Of a stretch of 13,486 bases of DNA, positions 13,299 through 13,486 are shown in pieces. The stretch is from Stagnihabitans sp043721775 (lineage in GTDB: Bacteria > Pseudomonadota > Alphaproteobacteria > Rhodobacterales > Rhodobacteraceae): contig JAYSQA010000390.1 of the NCBI GenBank assembly GCA_043721775.1, positions 1 to 13,486 of the forward strand, in the 5' to 3' direction. How positions within the stretch are numbered: position 1 is the first letter of the stretch; each line of letters begins with the position of its first letter. Position numbers and translations under genes: made by a program. The notes beneath the pieces were generated by a model. The model did not search any database. It saw only the letters and a program-made list of their open reading frames with translations, and was not told the DNA's origin.

Positions 13299-13486
13299 GT
13301 ACGTTCATGGAAGGGTCTCCGGGATACCGGGCCTTCAGCCAATCTGCGATCTGCTGTGGCGACCATTGCCCCGACAGCTTTCCGGCGACCAGTTTGCACA
13401 GGGCCGGGTTGAATGCCAACTGGCAAGGCTTGGGCCGCCGGGCGCGATCCAATGCCCGTTCATCAGCCTTGGCGGCGCGACAGGCC
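13299..13486 (-). mobile_element. IS30-family transposase remnant, partial
   Basis: The minus-strand frame is open from the right edge: ADERALDRARRPKPCQL, then KLVAGKLSGQWSPQQIADWL and KARYPGDPSMNV. This is the segment ahead of the catalytic core of IS30-family transposases, where relatives continue with SHETIYRSL. Here it is cut at 13298 by copy 2. The 5' part lies beyond the window. Confidence 0.75.

Noticed and set aside
1..13486. CRISPR array or defence island
   Set aside because: No regularly spaced direct repeats and no cas-like or other defence genes beyond the toxin-antitoxin pair.

Overview
The window looks like an alphaproteobacterial chromosome segment, most probably Rhodobacteraceae (Rhodobacter/Paracoccus relatives). 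This rests on high GC, strong G/C third-position codon use, the character of the proteins and the kinds of insertion-sequence debris. No taxonomic marker gene is present, so this is inference.

Left part (1-4400). The C-terminal half of a CobW-type G3E GTPase runs off the left edge. A 5'-lacking NTF2/SnoaL-like remnant faces it. A compact type II toxin-antitoxin pair follows (AbrB/MazE-like antitoxin and VapC-like PIN toxin, stop and start sharing one base). Next is a decayed prophage fragment on the minus strand, in which a ParB-like scrap is joined to a frameshifted phage gene. Then come a diacylglycerol-kinase-family lipid kinase and a calcineurin-like phosphoesterase overlapping by ATGA. 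They converge on the C-terminal half of a PAP2 phosphatase that has lost everything upstream of its second catalytic motif to an IS element. Together these three suggest a membrane-lipid phosphate locus that is now broken.

Middle part (4400-5170). This is an IS graveyard. A 323-bp internally deleted IS3-family derivative abuts a nonsense-mutated orfA of a second IS3-type element. About 180 bp without genes follows, carrying GGTTAT/ATAACC inverted repeats.

Core (5169-12789). A minus-strand two-component pair (soluble GAF histidine kinase and LuxR-type response regulator, overlapping by 13 bp) is divergent from a plus-strand carbohydrate import operon. The operon encodes a periplasmic binding protein, a double-domain RbsA/MglA-type ATPase, two permeases of equal length (313 aa) and an SMP-30/gluconolactonase-type enzyme. 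The last four are tightly packed (two ATGA overlaps, then a 14-bp gap). A 10-bp-stem terminator-like hairpin separates the binding-protein gene from the ATPase gene. The 280-bp divergent spacer is rich in dyad symmetry and is the natural control point. A working model is that the cytoplasmic sensor pair controls uptake of a sugar, whose lactone the last enzyme hydrolyses. The substrate cannot be read from the sequence.

Right edge (12787-13486). IS481-like remnant, a second IS3-family deletion derivative (326 bp) and an IS30-like remnant lie end to end. The two IS3 derivatives are in the same orientation and share a 184-bp block that I count as about 97% identical. They bracket the whole sensor/transporter/lactonase module as direct repeats, giving a composite-transposon-like layout of about 8.9 kb. 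I see no clearly new enzyme system. The most unusual points are this bracketed layout, a 36-bp palindrome-bearing insertion inside one IS3 copy, and the dense dyads in the divergent control region.
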